Shown: positions 51,402 to 60,117, numbered from the stretch's first letter. The stretch is DNA of 64,000 bases from Azospirillum sp. TSH64 (GCF_003116035.1 NZ_LGQW01000015.1:5592789-5656788), one strand, 5' to 3'. The notes: a model not told the origin generated them from the sequence alone. Numbers and translations: made by a program.

Positions 51402-52793
51402 ATGACCGCCCGCTTCGCCGCATCGCTGTCCGCGCTTCTCCTGCTGGGGGTGGCGTCGGCTCCGGCGATGGCCGAACTGGTGCCGGTGCAGCCGACGATT
51501 CCTCCCGCCGCCTATTACGGACTGCCCGAGCCGGAGGCCGAGATCGTCGTTCCCAGCGGCCCGGTGCAGGACGCCAAGCCGGGCAGCGCGCCGAACTCTG
51601 CCCCGAACACTGCAGCGGGCAAGCCGGCCGCCAACCCGTCCGCTCCGGCCCCGGCCAAGCCCGACGGGCCGGGCGAGCTGATCGAGAGCTGGGACGGCGG
51701 GGCCGCCAAGAAGAAGGACGGCAGCTTCGCCTATTGCGTGGCGGAGGGGGAATTCACCACCGGCCATGTGCTGATGTTCGCGCGCAGCCCGAAGGGCGAG
51801 ACCAACATCGGCATCGGCATCCCCGGCGCCGACCTGCCCAAGGGCGGCGAGTGGCCGGTGACCATCGAGGTCGACAAGAAGCTGAAGCGGGAGCGGACCG
51901 CCGTCGCGTCCCAGCCGGACATGCTGGTGGTCTCCAACGGCAAGGACGAAGAGCTGATCAACGCCCTGATGGGCGGCAACGAGCTGGTGGTGTCGTCGGC
52001 CAGCGACCGCATCGTCTTCAAGCTGGCCGGCACCAAGAAGGTGCTGGGCGACCTGAAGACCTGCGTCGACAAGGGCGGCAACGTTCCGCCGATCAAGGTC
52101 GCCGCCGGCCGCCCGGCGGACAAGGACCGCAAGAACCGCCTGCCGGAAGGGCTGGACAGCCTGCTGACCGCCGCCGGCGTCCATGACGCCGAGCTGGTGC
52201 CGATGGACAAGGTCCCGCAGGACCGCCGCCCGGCCGACGTCGCCTGGCGCTTCGGCCCCATCGTTGGCGGCATCCGCGAACGCGCGGTGGGCGAAGGCGC
52301 CAGGATCGACGAGCTGTCCGACAGCTTCGCCGAGGCTATGAAGCAGCGTTGCGAGGGCACGCCGACCGTCGTCCTGAACCAGTCCGAGCAGGCGGGGGCC
52401 GTCTGGCTGCGCACCGGATCGGTCGACTGCGCGATGCCGCAGGGCAAGCTGCACGTCACGTTGAACTTCCTGCTGTCGCAGCGCCGCCTGTTCACCGTCA
52501 TCTTCCACGAGGCCAGCGAGCCCGACGTGCAACTGGCCGACAAGGTGCGCGACAACCTCGCCCAGGTGCTGCGCCGTGCCGGCCTCGCCCCGGCTCCCGC
52601 CGTCACCGACGCGACGCCTGCCCAACCTGCGCCCACTCAGGGTGGACCGGCCCAACCCGCACCGGCCCAGACTGCGCCGGCACCGGCGGTGCAAGCTCCC
52701 GCACCGGCTCCCGCTGCCCCTGCGGCCACCCCTGCGGCCCCCGTTCCGCCGACGGTGAAGCCGCAATCGAAACCGCAACCGTCGAAGCCCTGA
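51402..52793 (+). CDS. Exported Ala/Pro-rich protein of unknown function
   Basis: A 463-residue protein with a Sec signal (MTARFAASLSALLLLGVASAPAMA). A Pro/Ala linker (about 60-85) leads to a globular region (about 95-385) with features of exported invasion-protein-B-like domains (SWDGGAAKKKDGSFAYCVAEGEF, VLMFARSPKGETNIGIGIPG), then a long PAPA-rich tail from about 395. The tail suggests wall or membrane spanning, as in TonB-like proteins, but no TonB box or C-terminal domain follows. ATG 51387 is an alternative start. No function can be given. Confidence 0.7.
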   Translation: MTARFAASLSALLLLGVASAPAMAELVPVQPTIPPAAYYGLPEPEAEIVVPSGPVQDAKPGSAPNSAPNTAAGKPAANPSAPAPAKPDGPGELIESWDGGAAKKKDGSFAYCVAEGEFTTGHVLMFARSPKGETNIGIGIPGADLPKGGEWPVTIEVDKKLKRERTAVASQPDMLVVSNGKDEELINALMGGNELVVSSASDRIVFKLAGTKKVLGDLKTCVDKGGNVPPIKVAAGRPADKDRKNRLPEGLDSLLTAAGVHDAELVPMDKVPQDRRPADVAWRFGPIVGGIRERAVGEGARIDELSDSFAEAMKQRCEGTPTVVLNQSEQAGAVWLRTGSVDCAMPQGKLHVTLNFLLSQRRLFTVIFHEASEPDVQLADKVRDNLAQVLRRAGLAPAPAVTDATPAQPAPTQGGPAQPAPAQTAPAPAVQAPAPAPAAPAATPAAPVPPTVKPQSKPQPSKP

Positions 52794-52848
52794 CGGAACT
52801 CACGCCCTTCCGGCCCATTGACCCTATACGGAAGGGCCATCGATCAGC

Positions 52849-54696
52849 GTGACCATGCCTGACAACTCCGCGTCCATCGACGGCGTGGGCGACAACGCCC
52901 GCGCCGGAAGCGATCCCTATGCGGCGCTCGATGCCTCAGCCGCCACCACCGTGTCCGAGCGCTGGAGCGTGCGCAACAGCGCGCTCGCCGTGGTCGTGCT
53001 GGCCGCACTGGTCGGCGGCGTAGTCGGGCTGGCGGTCGGCCTGCTGCATGAAGCGGTGCTGTTGATGCAGACACTGGCCTTCGACCTGCCCGATGGCGAG
53101 CGGCTGGGGCAGGGCGCGCCGGACCTGCTGCGCACACTCGGCGTGCCGGTGGTGGGCGGTTTGCTGCTGGGCATCCTGTCACTGCTGGTGCGGCGCTGGC
53201 GCCCCAACGCCATCGTCGACGCGGTGGAGGCGAACGCGCTCTACGGCGGCAAGATGTCCCTGATCGACAGCCTGCGCCTGACGGTGACCACCGCCCTGTC
53301 CAACGCGTCGGGCGCATCGGTCGGCATGGAGGCGGCCTATACCCAGGCCGGCGCCGGGCTGGCCTCATCGCTGGGCCAGCGGTTGCGGCTGCGCCGGGCC
53401 GATCTGCGCACCATGGTCGGCTGCGGGGCGGCGGCGGCCATCGCCGCGGCCTACCATGCGCCGCTGGCTGGGGCCTTCTACGCTTTTGAACTGGTGTTGG
53501 GCGGCTACACCCTGGCCGTGCTGGCCCCGGTCGGAGCGGCGGCGGCGCTGGGGGTGGCGGCGTCGGCCCTGCTGACCGGCGGCGAGGTGCCGCTGGCGCT
53601 CGGCCGGCCGGTGGTGATCGCCGGCTGGGATTACGCCGCCTGCGGTGTCGTCGGCTTCCTGGCCGGCTGGCTCAGCATCCTCGCCATGCAGGCGGTGACG
53701 GTGGCCGAACGCGGCTTCAACCGCCTGCCGGTCCCGCGCTGGATGCGCCCGGCCATCGGCGGACTGATGGTGGGCGCGCTGGCGCTGGCGGTTCCGGCGG
53801 TGATGGGAAGCGGCCCCGGTGCCGTCCCGCCGGAACTGGCGGGCGGCGCGCTGGCGCTGGCCCTGACGCTCGCGGCGAAGATCCTGGCATCGGCGGTGTC
53901 GCTGGGCTCGGGCTTCCGCGGCGGCTTGTTCAGCGCCTCGCTGTTCATCGGCGGTTTGTTCGGCGGCCTGCTGGGTCAGGCCATCGAAACTTTTCTGCCG
54001 GGGCTGGGGATCGACGGCGGCCTGCTGCTGCTGGTCGGCATGGGGTCGGTCGCCGCCGGCGTCGTCGGCGCGCCGGTCACCATGGTGCTGCTGGTGCTGG
54101 AGACGACCCAGGATCTGTGGGCGGCGTCGGGCGTGCTGATCGGGGTCGTGCTGTCGACCACCGTGGTGCGGCAGGCCTTCGGCTACTCCTTCGCCACCTG
54201 GCGTTTCCACCTGCGCGGCGTGCCGATCCGCGGGGCTTATGATGTCGGCTGGCTGTCGGAGCTGACGGCCTTCCGGCTGATGCGGCGGGACGCCAAGACG
54301 GTGCCGGCCACCCTGACGGTGGAGGCGCTGCGCCGCCTTTATCCGCTGGGCTCGACCAAGGCGGTCTTCGCCGTGGACGAGATGGGCCGCTATGCCGGGA
54401 TGGTCGACATGTCGGTCGTCCACGATCCGGAACAGGACACCGCCGCCACCGAAACCCGGGTCGAGTCGCTCGCCAACAAGGCCGACGCCGTCCTGATGCC
54501 CGGCGATGACGCCCGCACCGTGCTGAACCGCTTCGGCAGCGAGGAGGTGGAGGCCCTTCCGGTGCTGTCCTCCCCCACCGACCGGCGGATCATCGGCTAT
54601 GTGACGGAGTCCTTCGCGCTGCGCCGCTATTCCCAGGCGCTGGAACGCCAGCGCGGCGAGGATCTGGGCGAGCGGGGGCTCTGGGGCCGGGACTGA
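52849..54696 (+). CDS. ClC-family chloride channel/transporter with CBS domains, divergent filter
   Basis: A 615-residue membrane protein with the voltage-gated chloride channel fold (about 45-455) and a C-terminal pair of CBS-like motifs (about 485-600, LYPLGSTKAVFAVDEMGRYAGMVD; LNRFGSEEVEALPVLSS). The fold is recognisable by SGASVGMEAAYTQAGAGLASSLGQ (about 154-176), where the gating glutamate position is Glu161. The usual GSGIP selectivity loop reads PNAIV (about 119-123), and GxFxP near 360 reads GLFSA. Start GTG 52849, or ATG 52855. It could be an H+/Cl- antiporter or a channel for another anion. Confidence 0.88.
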   Translation: MTMPDNSASIDGVGDNARAGSDPYAALDASAATTVSERWSVRNSALAVVVLAALVGGVVGLAVGLLHEAVLLMQTLAFDLPDGERLGQGAPDLLRTLGVPVVGGLLLGILSLLVRRWRPNAIVDAVEANALYGGKMSLIDSLRLTVTTALSNASGASVGMEAAYTQAGAGLASSLGQRLRLRRADLRTMVGCGAAAAIAAAYHAPLAGAFYAFELVLGGYTLAVLAPVGAAAALGVAASALLTGGEVPLALGRPVVIAGWDYAACGVVGFLAGWLSILAMQAVTVAERGFNRLPVPRWMRPAIGGLMVGALALAVPAVMGSGPGAVPPELAGGALALALTLAAKILASAVSLGSGFRGGLFSASLFIGGLFGGLLGQAIETFLPGLGIDGGLLLLVGMGSVAAGVVGAPVTMVLLVLETTQDLWAASGVLIGVVLSTTVVRQAFGYSFATWRFHLRGVPIRGAYDVGWLSELTAFRLMRRDAKTVPATLTVEALRRLYPLGSTKAVFAVDEMGRYAGMVDMSVVHDPEQDTAATETRVESLANKADAVLMPGDDARTVLNRFGSEEVEALPVLSSPTDRRIIGYVTESFALRRYSQALERQRGEDLGERGLWGRD

Positions 54697-54810
54697 CCGG
54701 AAAAAGACAGCAACGCTAAAACGACATCGCCGGCCCTGTGACGCCGCGGCGGCTGCCTGCCGTCGCGATGCCCCGGAACCGGCGATGCGGGTACCGTACT
54801 GGAGACGAGG

Positions 54811-55464
54811 TTACTGCTGGGTGCCGGTCGTGCCGGTGGCGCCCGGCGTGGTGGTGGCACCCGGCATCGTGTTGTTCGTCGTGCCGGTCGTCCCCGTGGT
54901 GTTGCCAGTGGTGGTGCCGGTCGTGCTGCCCGAGGTGGCCTGACCGGTGCTGCCCATGTTCAGGGCGGACATCGTCTGCTGGTCGGCACGGCCGGTGACG
55001 CGCAGGCCGTTGTCACGCTGGAACTTCATCAGGGCGCTGCGGGTGCCGGCGCCCCAGACTCCGTCGACGGCGATGTCGCGGCCGTCGTTGCGGTCGTTCA
55101 GCGCCTGCTGGAGTTCACGGACCTGATCGTGGCTCAGCCGGGTGCTGGAGGCCATGCTGCCGGAATGGTGGGCCGACGACCGGCGCGTGGAGCTGCCCGA
55201 GGTCTCGTCCTTCACTTCGGCCGTGGCGCGGTCGGTCACGCGGTCGGTCTTCTTGCTCAGGCTCTCGTCCATGGTGTTGCCGGCCACCGCGCCGCCGACG
55301 CCGCCGACCACCGCACCGACCGGACCGCCGACGACGGCACCGGCCACGGCACCCGTGCCGGCGCCGGTGGCCGTCCGCGAGGTTTCGGTGCTGCCGCAGG
55401 CGCTGAGCGCGAACAGGGCGCCGGCCGCAGTGGCGGTCATGACGATCTTCGAAATCCCACGCAT
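54811..55464 (-). CDS. Lipoprotein with glycine-zipper and peptidoglycan-binding domains
   Basis: A 217-residue predicted lipoprotein. The signal ends in a lipobox (FALSAC, Cys at about 23). A glycine zipper follows (GAGTGAVAGAVVGGPVGAVVGGVGGAVAG, about 33-61), then a peptidoglycan_binding_1 domain (about 112-165: VRELQQALNDRNDGRDIAVDGVWGAGTRSALMKFQ). The C-terminus is a Thr/Gly/Ser repeat tail of about 45 residues (TTGTTTGN type). It should anchor the outer membrane to the wall. ATG 55464 was chosen because AGGA precedes it by 8 bases; ATG 55473 is possible. Confidence 0.82.
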   Translation of the reverse strand: MRGISKIVMTATAAGALFALSACGSTETSRTATGAGTGAVAGAVVGGPVGAVVGGVGGAVAGNTMDESLSKKTDRVTDRATAEVKDETSGSSTRRSSAHHSGSMASSTRLSHDQVRELQQALNDRNDGRDIAVDGVWGAGTRSALMKFQRDNGLRVTGRADQQTMSALNMGSTGQATSGSTTGTTTGNTTGTTGTTNNTMPGATTTPGATGTTGTQQ

Positions 55465-56061
55465 GGTTGCCATCCTTCTCGATTACGATTCGATGTTGGC
55501 GACCCGCCGCCCGGTGCGGCCTGTACTGTCCTGCCGCACGGCAAGCGACAGCTGGGTCATGTGAAGAACAATCAACAGCGGGCCTTCTTGTTCCCTGATG
55601 TCGCGTCACGATTTTCCGCATACGCCGTTTACCATGGCGCAAACGGAGGCTCGGCCGGAGTAATACTCCGCCACTGCCTGGGGCCGCTCGCCCGACATGC
55701 GCCGGGGAATCGCTCTGGACGTTGCAGCGACAGGCTTTCCGGCGCGATGACGATGAAAGAGGTGCGGCGAGGTGTGTCGTCCTCTTCATCCGCCCGCAAT
55801 TCGGCCTCCCCGATAACGGGTTGGTTTCCACACCCCTCCCGAGAAGGGTTTAACGCTTTTCCCCTCCGACGCCGCGTTGGAAGCATTCCCCCATCGCGTT
55901 GGACACCCGGCCGGCGAAATTGACCATGGTTGGGCTACATCCGTCGTGGCGGTGCCGGACCCAAGGTAGTCAGGCACCGTAGCGATTCGTCTGCTGACCC
56001 CCACCGGGGCCGCTTCCACACGGGCGCTGGAGCCCGCGACAGCAGGAGAGGCGAGGGCTGC
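55465..56061. other. Gap between lipoprotein and OpgC-like genes
   Basis: About 600 bases without a supported gene. Short open frames here (for example minus strand 55629-55886) have no ribosome site or family-like sequence. I looked for EcfG motifs and found only a wrongly spaced GGAAC/GTT. Nothing else recognised. Confidence 0.4.
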
Positions 56062-57222
56062 ATGCAGCAACGTCAGACACGCGACGCCCGGCTCGATCTT
56101 TTCAAGGGCGTGGCCCTTCTGATCATCTTCATCAACCATGTCGGCGGGAATCCGCTGGCGAAGCTGATGCCCGCCCGTTTCGGACCGTCGGATTCGGCCG
56201 AGATCTTCGTCTTCATCTCCGGCTATGCCATCGCGCTCGCCTATGGCCCGGTGCTGGCGGAGCGCGGGTTCGCGGCCTGCCAGCGCAAGGCCCTCGACCG
56301 TTGCCGTCAGCTTTGGGTCGCCAACATCCTGACCATGCTGGTCAGCGCGCTGGTGGTGGCCTTCGCCGTATATATCGGCGATCTGCCGATGGAGGCGTCC
56401 AATCGGCTGGAAAGCTTCGCACCGCTGTTCGACACCCCCGTCACGGCGATGGCGTGGACCCTGGTGCTGATGTATCTGCCCTTCGCCTTCGACATCCTGG
56501 CGCTCTACATCCTGCTGGTGGCGGTGGCGCCGCTGTTCCTGTGGAGCTATGCCCGCTTCGGCTATGCGGCGGTCGCGCTGTCGGTCCTCCTCTATCTGGT
56601 GGCGCAGGCGGCCCCCGGGCTGGTGCCGCCCAACCTGTGGGACGAGGACTGGAACTTCAGCCCGCTGGCCTGGCAATGCGTGTTCTTCCTCGGCACCGCC
56701 CTGGCGCTGGTGGTGCGCAGCGGGCGGGTCCGGCTGCCGCAGTCGCGCTGGCTGCTGACGGCCGTGCTGGCGTTGCTCGGCGGCATGGCGGTGTGGAAGT
56801 TCGCCGCCTCCGACATCGGCCATGCCGTGACGCCGGCGGCGTTCCGGGGCTGGCTGCCGGAGGAGTCGATCCCCTGGGCCGACAAGGACACGCTGGGGCC
56901 GATGCGGCTGCTGCATTTCCTGGCGCTTGCCTGTGCGGCGGCCCTGCTGGTGCCGCGGGATGCGGGATGGCTGCGCTCCGCCCCCGCCCGCCTGCTGGTC
57001 GCCTGCGGCCGGCATTCGCTGCCGGTCTTCTGCGTCGGCGTGGTGCTGTCTATCGCCGGCTCCGCCCTGCTGGTGGCGGAGGATGGTGCCCTGATGGTGC
57101 TGGCGGTCAATCTGGTCGGGGTCGCCGCGCTGCTGGCGCTGGCGCTGGTGCTGGAGCGGCGGCGGACCCGCCATCAGCCGTCGAAGCCGGCGGTGCCGTC
57201 CGCGGTGCCCGAAACGCCTTAG
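56062..57222 (+). CDS. OpgC-type membrane protein
   Basis: A 386-residue inner-membrane protein with about ten helices. The N-terminal RDARLDLFKGVALLIIFINHVGGNPLAKLMPARFGPSDSAEIFVFISGYAIAL is the OpgC-family signature (acyltransferase-like; RLDxxKGxA, then NH, then FVFxSG). OpgC adds succinyl groups to osmoregulated periplasmic glucans in Rhodobacter sphaeroides. No opgG/opgH genes are adjacent, so substrate is inferred. The C-terminal tail of about 25 residues is Arg/Pro-rich and cytoplasmic. Start ATG 56062 has GCGAGGG upstream. Confidence 0.85.
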   Translation: MQQRQTRDARLDLFKGVALLIIFINHVGGNPLAKLMPARFGPSDSAEIFVFISGYAIALAYGPVLAERGFAACQRKALDRCRQLWVANILTMLVSALVVAFAVYIGDLPMEASNRLESFAPLFDTPVTAMAWTLVLMYLPFAFDILALYILLVAVAPLFLWSYARFGYAAVALSVLLYLVAQAAPGLVPPNLWDEDWNFSPLAWQCVFFLGTALALVVRSGRVRLPQSRWLLTAVLALLGGMAVWKFAASDIGHAVTPAAFRGWLPEESIPWADKDTLGPMRLLHFLALACAAALLVPRDAGWLRSAPARLLVACGRHSLPVFCVGVVLSIAGSALLVAEDGALMVLAVNLVGVAALLALALVLERRRTRHQPSKPAVPSAVPETP

Positions 57223-57253
57223 AGTCCGCGGGAGCCAGCTACGGCCGGGCGTC

Positions 57254-57282
57254 TTGAATCCTGCGCCCGCTGAGCGCATAAT
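57254..57282 (+). promoter_or_regulatory. Promoter giving a probable leaderless mRNA
   Basis: TTGAAT (57254-57259) and CATAAT (57277-57282) have a 17-base spacer. The next gene's ATG is at 57289, 7 bases after the -10 box, where transcription normally begins. There is no Shine-Dalgarno sequence. Confidence 0.6.
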
Positions 57283-57288
57283 TCGACC

Positions 57289-57585
57289 ATGCAAGTCAAC
57301 CCGGCCATACCGTCCTACCAGACGCTGAAGCCAACCCCGCAGCTGACGCCCGCGGCGCAGGTCGCCATGTCTCCGGCGGTCCAGGCGGCGCAGCAGATCG
57401 CCCCCGCGGTGCGGACGCAGACCGTCTCGGCTCCCCAGGCGGCCGGCAAGTCCGACCAGACCCGCGACGCCCGCACCGCCACCCAGGGCAATCAGGCGGT
57501 CGACACCACTGCCGGCACGCTCGCCGCCCGGGTGAATGCGCAGGGCTACCAGCCGCGCGGGGCTCTGCTGAACCTGTCGGTCTAA
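57289..57585 (+). CDS. Small hydrophilic protein, probably leaderless
   Basis: A 98-residue Gln/Ala/Pro/Thr-rich protein with no signal peptide or hydrophobic segment. The C-terminus (GYQPRGALLNLSV) has the RG-x-LL-x-x-x-V ending seen on some small alphaproteobacterial proteins of unknown role. Its codon use is normal for the window and it is followed by a very strong terminator (57598-57651), which supports a real gene. Function unknown. Confidence 0.65.
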   Translation: MQVNPAIPSYQTLKPTPQLTPAAQVAMSPAVQAAQQIAPAVRTQTVSAPQAAGKSDQTRDARTATQGNQAVDTTAGTLAARVNAQGYQPRGALLNLSV

Positions 57586-57597
57586 GCCAAGATCGCT

Positions 57598-57651
57598 CCA
57601 ACAAGGAAAAGGCGGCGGAGGGCTTTCCCTCCGCCGCCTTTTCCTTGTTGG
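57598..57651. terminator. 25-pair perfect inverted repeat, bidirectional terminator
   Basis: Arms 57598-57622 and 57627-57651 pair perfectly over 25 bases with the loop CTTT. The GC-rich core GGCGGCGGAGGG/CCCTCCGCCGCC is flanked by AAAA and TTTT inside the arms. It sits between two convergent genes, 12 bases after one and 5 bases before the other stop. Confidence 0.9.
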
Positions 57652-57656
57652 AAAAC

Positions 57657-58094
57657 TCAGTGCGACAGTTCGCTCAGCGGACCCTTGCCCTTGACGGTCT
57701 CGTAACGGCCCTTCTGCCACTTCTCCAAGCCCTGGAGCTGCTGTTCGGTCATGTCGAGGGTGAGCTTGACGCCCTTCATGTGCAGCTTGTTCAGCGGCAG
57801 GACCACGTCCTTGTCGCTGACGTCGATGGTGTGGTCGACGTCGATCACGGCGTAGAGCTTGTTGTCGTAGCGGACGATGTCTTCGATCTCCGCCATGTTC
57901 TCGCCCTTGGCGCCGTAGATGTCCTTGCCCTTCAACTGGTCGACATGCAGCTTCATCAGAGCCGGGTCGACGCTGTCGTCGATTGCCGCAACCGACGGGT
58001 TGTTCGACTTGGTCACGCTGTGGTCCGAGGCGGCCAGCGCGGGCGTGGCGGCGAGCAGCGCGGCGGTGCAGCCCAGAACGAGATAGCGTTTCAT
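57657..58094 (-). CDS. Exported PRC-barrel domain protein
   Basis: A 145-residue protein. Sec signal MKRYLVLGCTAALLAATPALA, then a PRC-barrel-type domain (about 48-105: VDQLKGKDIYGAKGENMAEIEDIVRYDNKLYAVIDVDHTIDVSDKDVVLPLNKLHM). The C-terminal part (LDMTEQQLQGLEKWQKGRYET) matches periplasmic photosystem-reaction-centre-like proteins of rhizobia. Start ATG 58094 has GGAG 7 bases upstream; a longer reading to 58307 lies across the clpP terminator and is rejected. Role unknown, perhaps envelope stress. Confidence 0.82.
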   Translation of the reverse strand: MKRYLVLGCTAALLAATPALAASDHSVTKSNNPSVAAIDDSVDPALMKLHVDQLKGKDIYGAKGENMAEIEDIVRYDNKLYAVIDVDHTIDVSDKDVVLPLNKLHMKGVKLTLDMTEQQLQGLEKWQKGRYETVKGKGPLSELSH

Positions 58095-58176
58095 CGGTTG
58101 GCTCCATCTTTCGTGGATGTTGTGGCGGATCAACACCCTTGCCGACCGATAGGTTTCCCATTTTCCAAAAGAAAAA

Positions 58177-58205
58177 GGGCCTTCCTCCCATTTGGAGAAA
58201 GGCCC
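58177..58205 (-). terminator. Intrinsic terminator of clpP
   Basis: Arms 58177-58188 and 58194-58205 (GGGCCTTCCTCC with GGAGAAAGGCCC, one mismatch), loop 5 bases. On the minus strand it is followed by TTTTTCTTTT. Confidence 0.85.
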
Positions 58206-58231
58206 CGTTTCTTCCGGAGAAAGCGGAACTT

Positions 58232-58858
58232 TTACTTCAGCTCGTCCATCGTGTCGATGACATGGCTGACGATGCCGTATTCCTTGGCCTCGTCGGCCAT
58301 CATCCAATAGTTGCGGTCCGTATCCTTGGCGACCTTCTCGAATGTCTGCCCGGTCTCACGCGCGATGATCTTGTTCAGACGCTCGCGCATGCGGATGATT
58401 TCCTTCGCCTCGATGGCGATGTCCGTCGCCCGGCCGCCCGTTCCGCCCAGCGGCTGGTGGATCAGGAAGCGGGTGTTCGGCAGGCAGAAGCGGTCTTCCT
58501 TCTTCGCCGCCAGATAGATGTGGCAGCCGGCGCTGGCGACCCAGCCCGTGCCCAGCATCTTCACCCGCGGCTTGATGAAGCGGATCATGTCGTGGATGGT
58601 GTCGCCCGCCTCGACATGGCCGCCCGGCGAGTTGACCACGACGGTGATGTCGTCGTCGCTCTCATGCGCGAGCGCCAGCAGCTGGGCCGACACGACCTGC
58701 GCCAGCTTCATGTCGATCTGACCGAAGATCAGGACCGTGCGCGCCTTGAACAGGCTCTGCTGCACGGCGGCGAACTGCGGCTGGGCGCTTTCCTTCGACT
58801 TCTCGTCCGGTTCCTTTTCGGGTTCATCGTCGAACCGGGTGTATCCGACCTGCGCCAT
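58232..58858 (-). CDS. clpP: ClpP-family protease subunit with Ser-His-Asn triad
   Basis: A 208-residue ClpP paralogue. Nucleophile Ser109 lies in GWVASAG (canonical QAASMG), His134 in FLIHQPLGG, and the position of the catalytic Asp is Asn183 in DTDRNYW (canonical ERDRF). The oxyanion loop NSPGG (76-80) and the fold are intact, so it may be active with an Asn, as in Listeria ClpP1, or need a partner ClpP. The N-terminus has an acidic, Lys-rich extension of about 30 residues in place of a propeptide. Start ATG 58858 has AGGGAGAAG upstream. No clpX or tig gene is adjacent, unlike the main clpP operon. Confidence 0.92.
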   Translation of the reverse strand: MAQVGYTRFDDEPEKEPDEKSKESAQPQFAAVQQSLFKARTVLIFGQIDMKLAQVVSAQLLALAHESDDDITVVVNSPGGHVEAGDTIHDMIRFIKPRVKMLGTGWVASAGCHIYLAAKKEDRFCLPNTRFLIHQPLGGTGGRATDIAIEAKEIIRMRERLNKIIARETGQTFEKVAKDTDRNYWMMADEAKEYGIVSHVIDTMDELK

Positions 58859-59253
58859 TGATGTTCTTCTCCCTGGTATCGGAAGCGGGGTATCGGGACC
58901 GGGATTCGCCGCCGGAGGAATGCCCCGACCGCTGTCCCGCTGCCGCATGCGCCTTGCCTGCTTCACCACATAGCCCGTCCGGGCTTCATGTTCAACGTCC
59001 GGCGGGTCAAAATCGATGGGTCGGGCCGCGGCCGGATGGCACGTTTGCAACGCGGTGCAACAGTTTTCTGGCGATGTTCCACCGTTCCACCCCTCGAACA
59101 CGAGGCTGTCCTCCGACATCGCAGGCACGACGGTCCTTTCTACCATGCGGCGGCGGCACGGGTAAGGGGAGGGTCAAAATCCGGTTCAGGCCATTGACGA
59201 CCTTTGATTAGCAACGCCAGATTCTGCCGAGAACGGGCCTGGAGTGCAGTGCT
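58859..59253. other. Gap between clpP and glycosyltransferase
   Basis: About 395 bases with no supported gene. Readings that extend clpP upstream to 59146 pass through low-quality sequence and are not supported. Two GTTCC elements near 59085-59095 look like EcfG -35 boxes on the minus strand, but no GTT follows at 16-17 bases. It presumably holds the two divergent promoters. Confidence 0.4.
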
Positions 59254-60117
59254 ATGGACGGGACTGGAACAGGGCAGGACCCCTCCTTCGGCGTTTCCGT
59301 CATCATCGCGGCCCACCGCGCCCACGACACCATCGCCCGCGCGGTGCGGAGCCTGCTGGAGCAGGACTGGACGGCATGGGAGGCGGTGATCGTCAGCGAC
59401 GACGGCACCGATTACCGTCCGACCCTGCGGGCCGCCGGGATCGACGATCCGCGGCTGGTCTTCACCGGGACCGGCCGGGTGGGCGCCGGGGCGCCCGCGG
59501 CGCGCAATGCCGGGCTGGCGGCGGCGCGGCTGGAACTGGTGGCGCCGCTTGATGCCGACGACCGCTTCCGCCCCGGCCGGCTGTCCGCCCTGGTGCCGCC
59601 GGCGCTCGGCAACGGCGCCGCCTTCGACAATGTCGCCGTGGTCCGCGACGAGGACGACTCGCCGTTGCAGCACCTCTATGAGGATGGGCAGGCGCCGGCC
59701 CGGCTGGATGGCGCCGGCTTCCTGGCGACCTCGGTGCCGATGTTCCCGCTGGTGCGGCGCGATCTGGTGCCGGGCTGGGACGACGATGTGAATTTCTGCG
59801 ACGACGTGGTCTTCAACGTCCGGGTTCTCGACGCCACCGGCGCGGTGCCGCTGGTGGCGACGCCCTTCTATGAATACCGGCAGCGCGCCGGCTCCATCAC
59901 CTTCTCCGCCGACAGCGGCGAGCGGGCGGAGCGCTGCTACCGCCATGTGCTGGACCGGCTGGACGGCGACGGGCTGGGCATCCGGGACGACGGGCTTCGC
60001 CGGCGCTTCACCCAGGCCATCGCCGCCAAGCGCGCCCGCAACGCCGCCTATGAGGCTGCCTTCAAGGCCGGCCGCTGCGCCAATTTCCAGGAATTCCTGG
60101 TGCTGGAGTGGGGGTAA
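59254..60117 (+). CDS. Family 2 glycosyltransferase
   Basis: A 287-residue GT-A fold enzyme. VSVIIAAHRAHDTIARAVRSLLEQDW (about 13-38), VIVSDDGTD (about 45) and the DxD motif in APLDADDRFRPGRL (about 96-110) define GT2. The acceptor-side text PFYEYRQRAGSITFS is typical of the catalytic base region. No export or wall-polymer genes lie beside it, so donor and acceptor are unknown. No membrane segment; probably peripheral at the inner membrane. Confidence 0.88.
   Translation: MDGTGTGQDPSFGVSVIIAAHRAHDTIARAVRSLLEQDWTAWEAVIVSDDGTDYRPTLRAAGIDDPRLVFTGTGRVGAGAPAARNAGLAAARLELVAPLDADDRFRPGRLSALVPPALGNGAAFDNVAVVRDEDDSPLQHLYEDGQAPARLDGAGFLATSVPMFPLVRRDLVPGWDDDVNFCDDVVFNVRVLDATGAVPLVATPFYEYRQRAGSITFSADSGERAERCYRHVLDRLDGDGLGIRDDGLRRRFTQAIAAKRARNAAYEAAFKAGRCANFQEFLVLEWG

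Noticed and set aside
55560..55620. EcfG promoter before the peptidoglycan-binding lipoprotein
   Set aside because: GGAAC is present on the minus strand but the GTT triplets lie at spacings of 13 and 20, outside 16-17.
59080..59130. EcfG promoters upstream of clpP
   Set aside because: Two GGAAC boxes on the minus strand, but the following GTT is at 14 or 24 bases.
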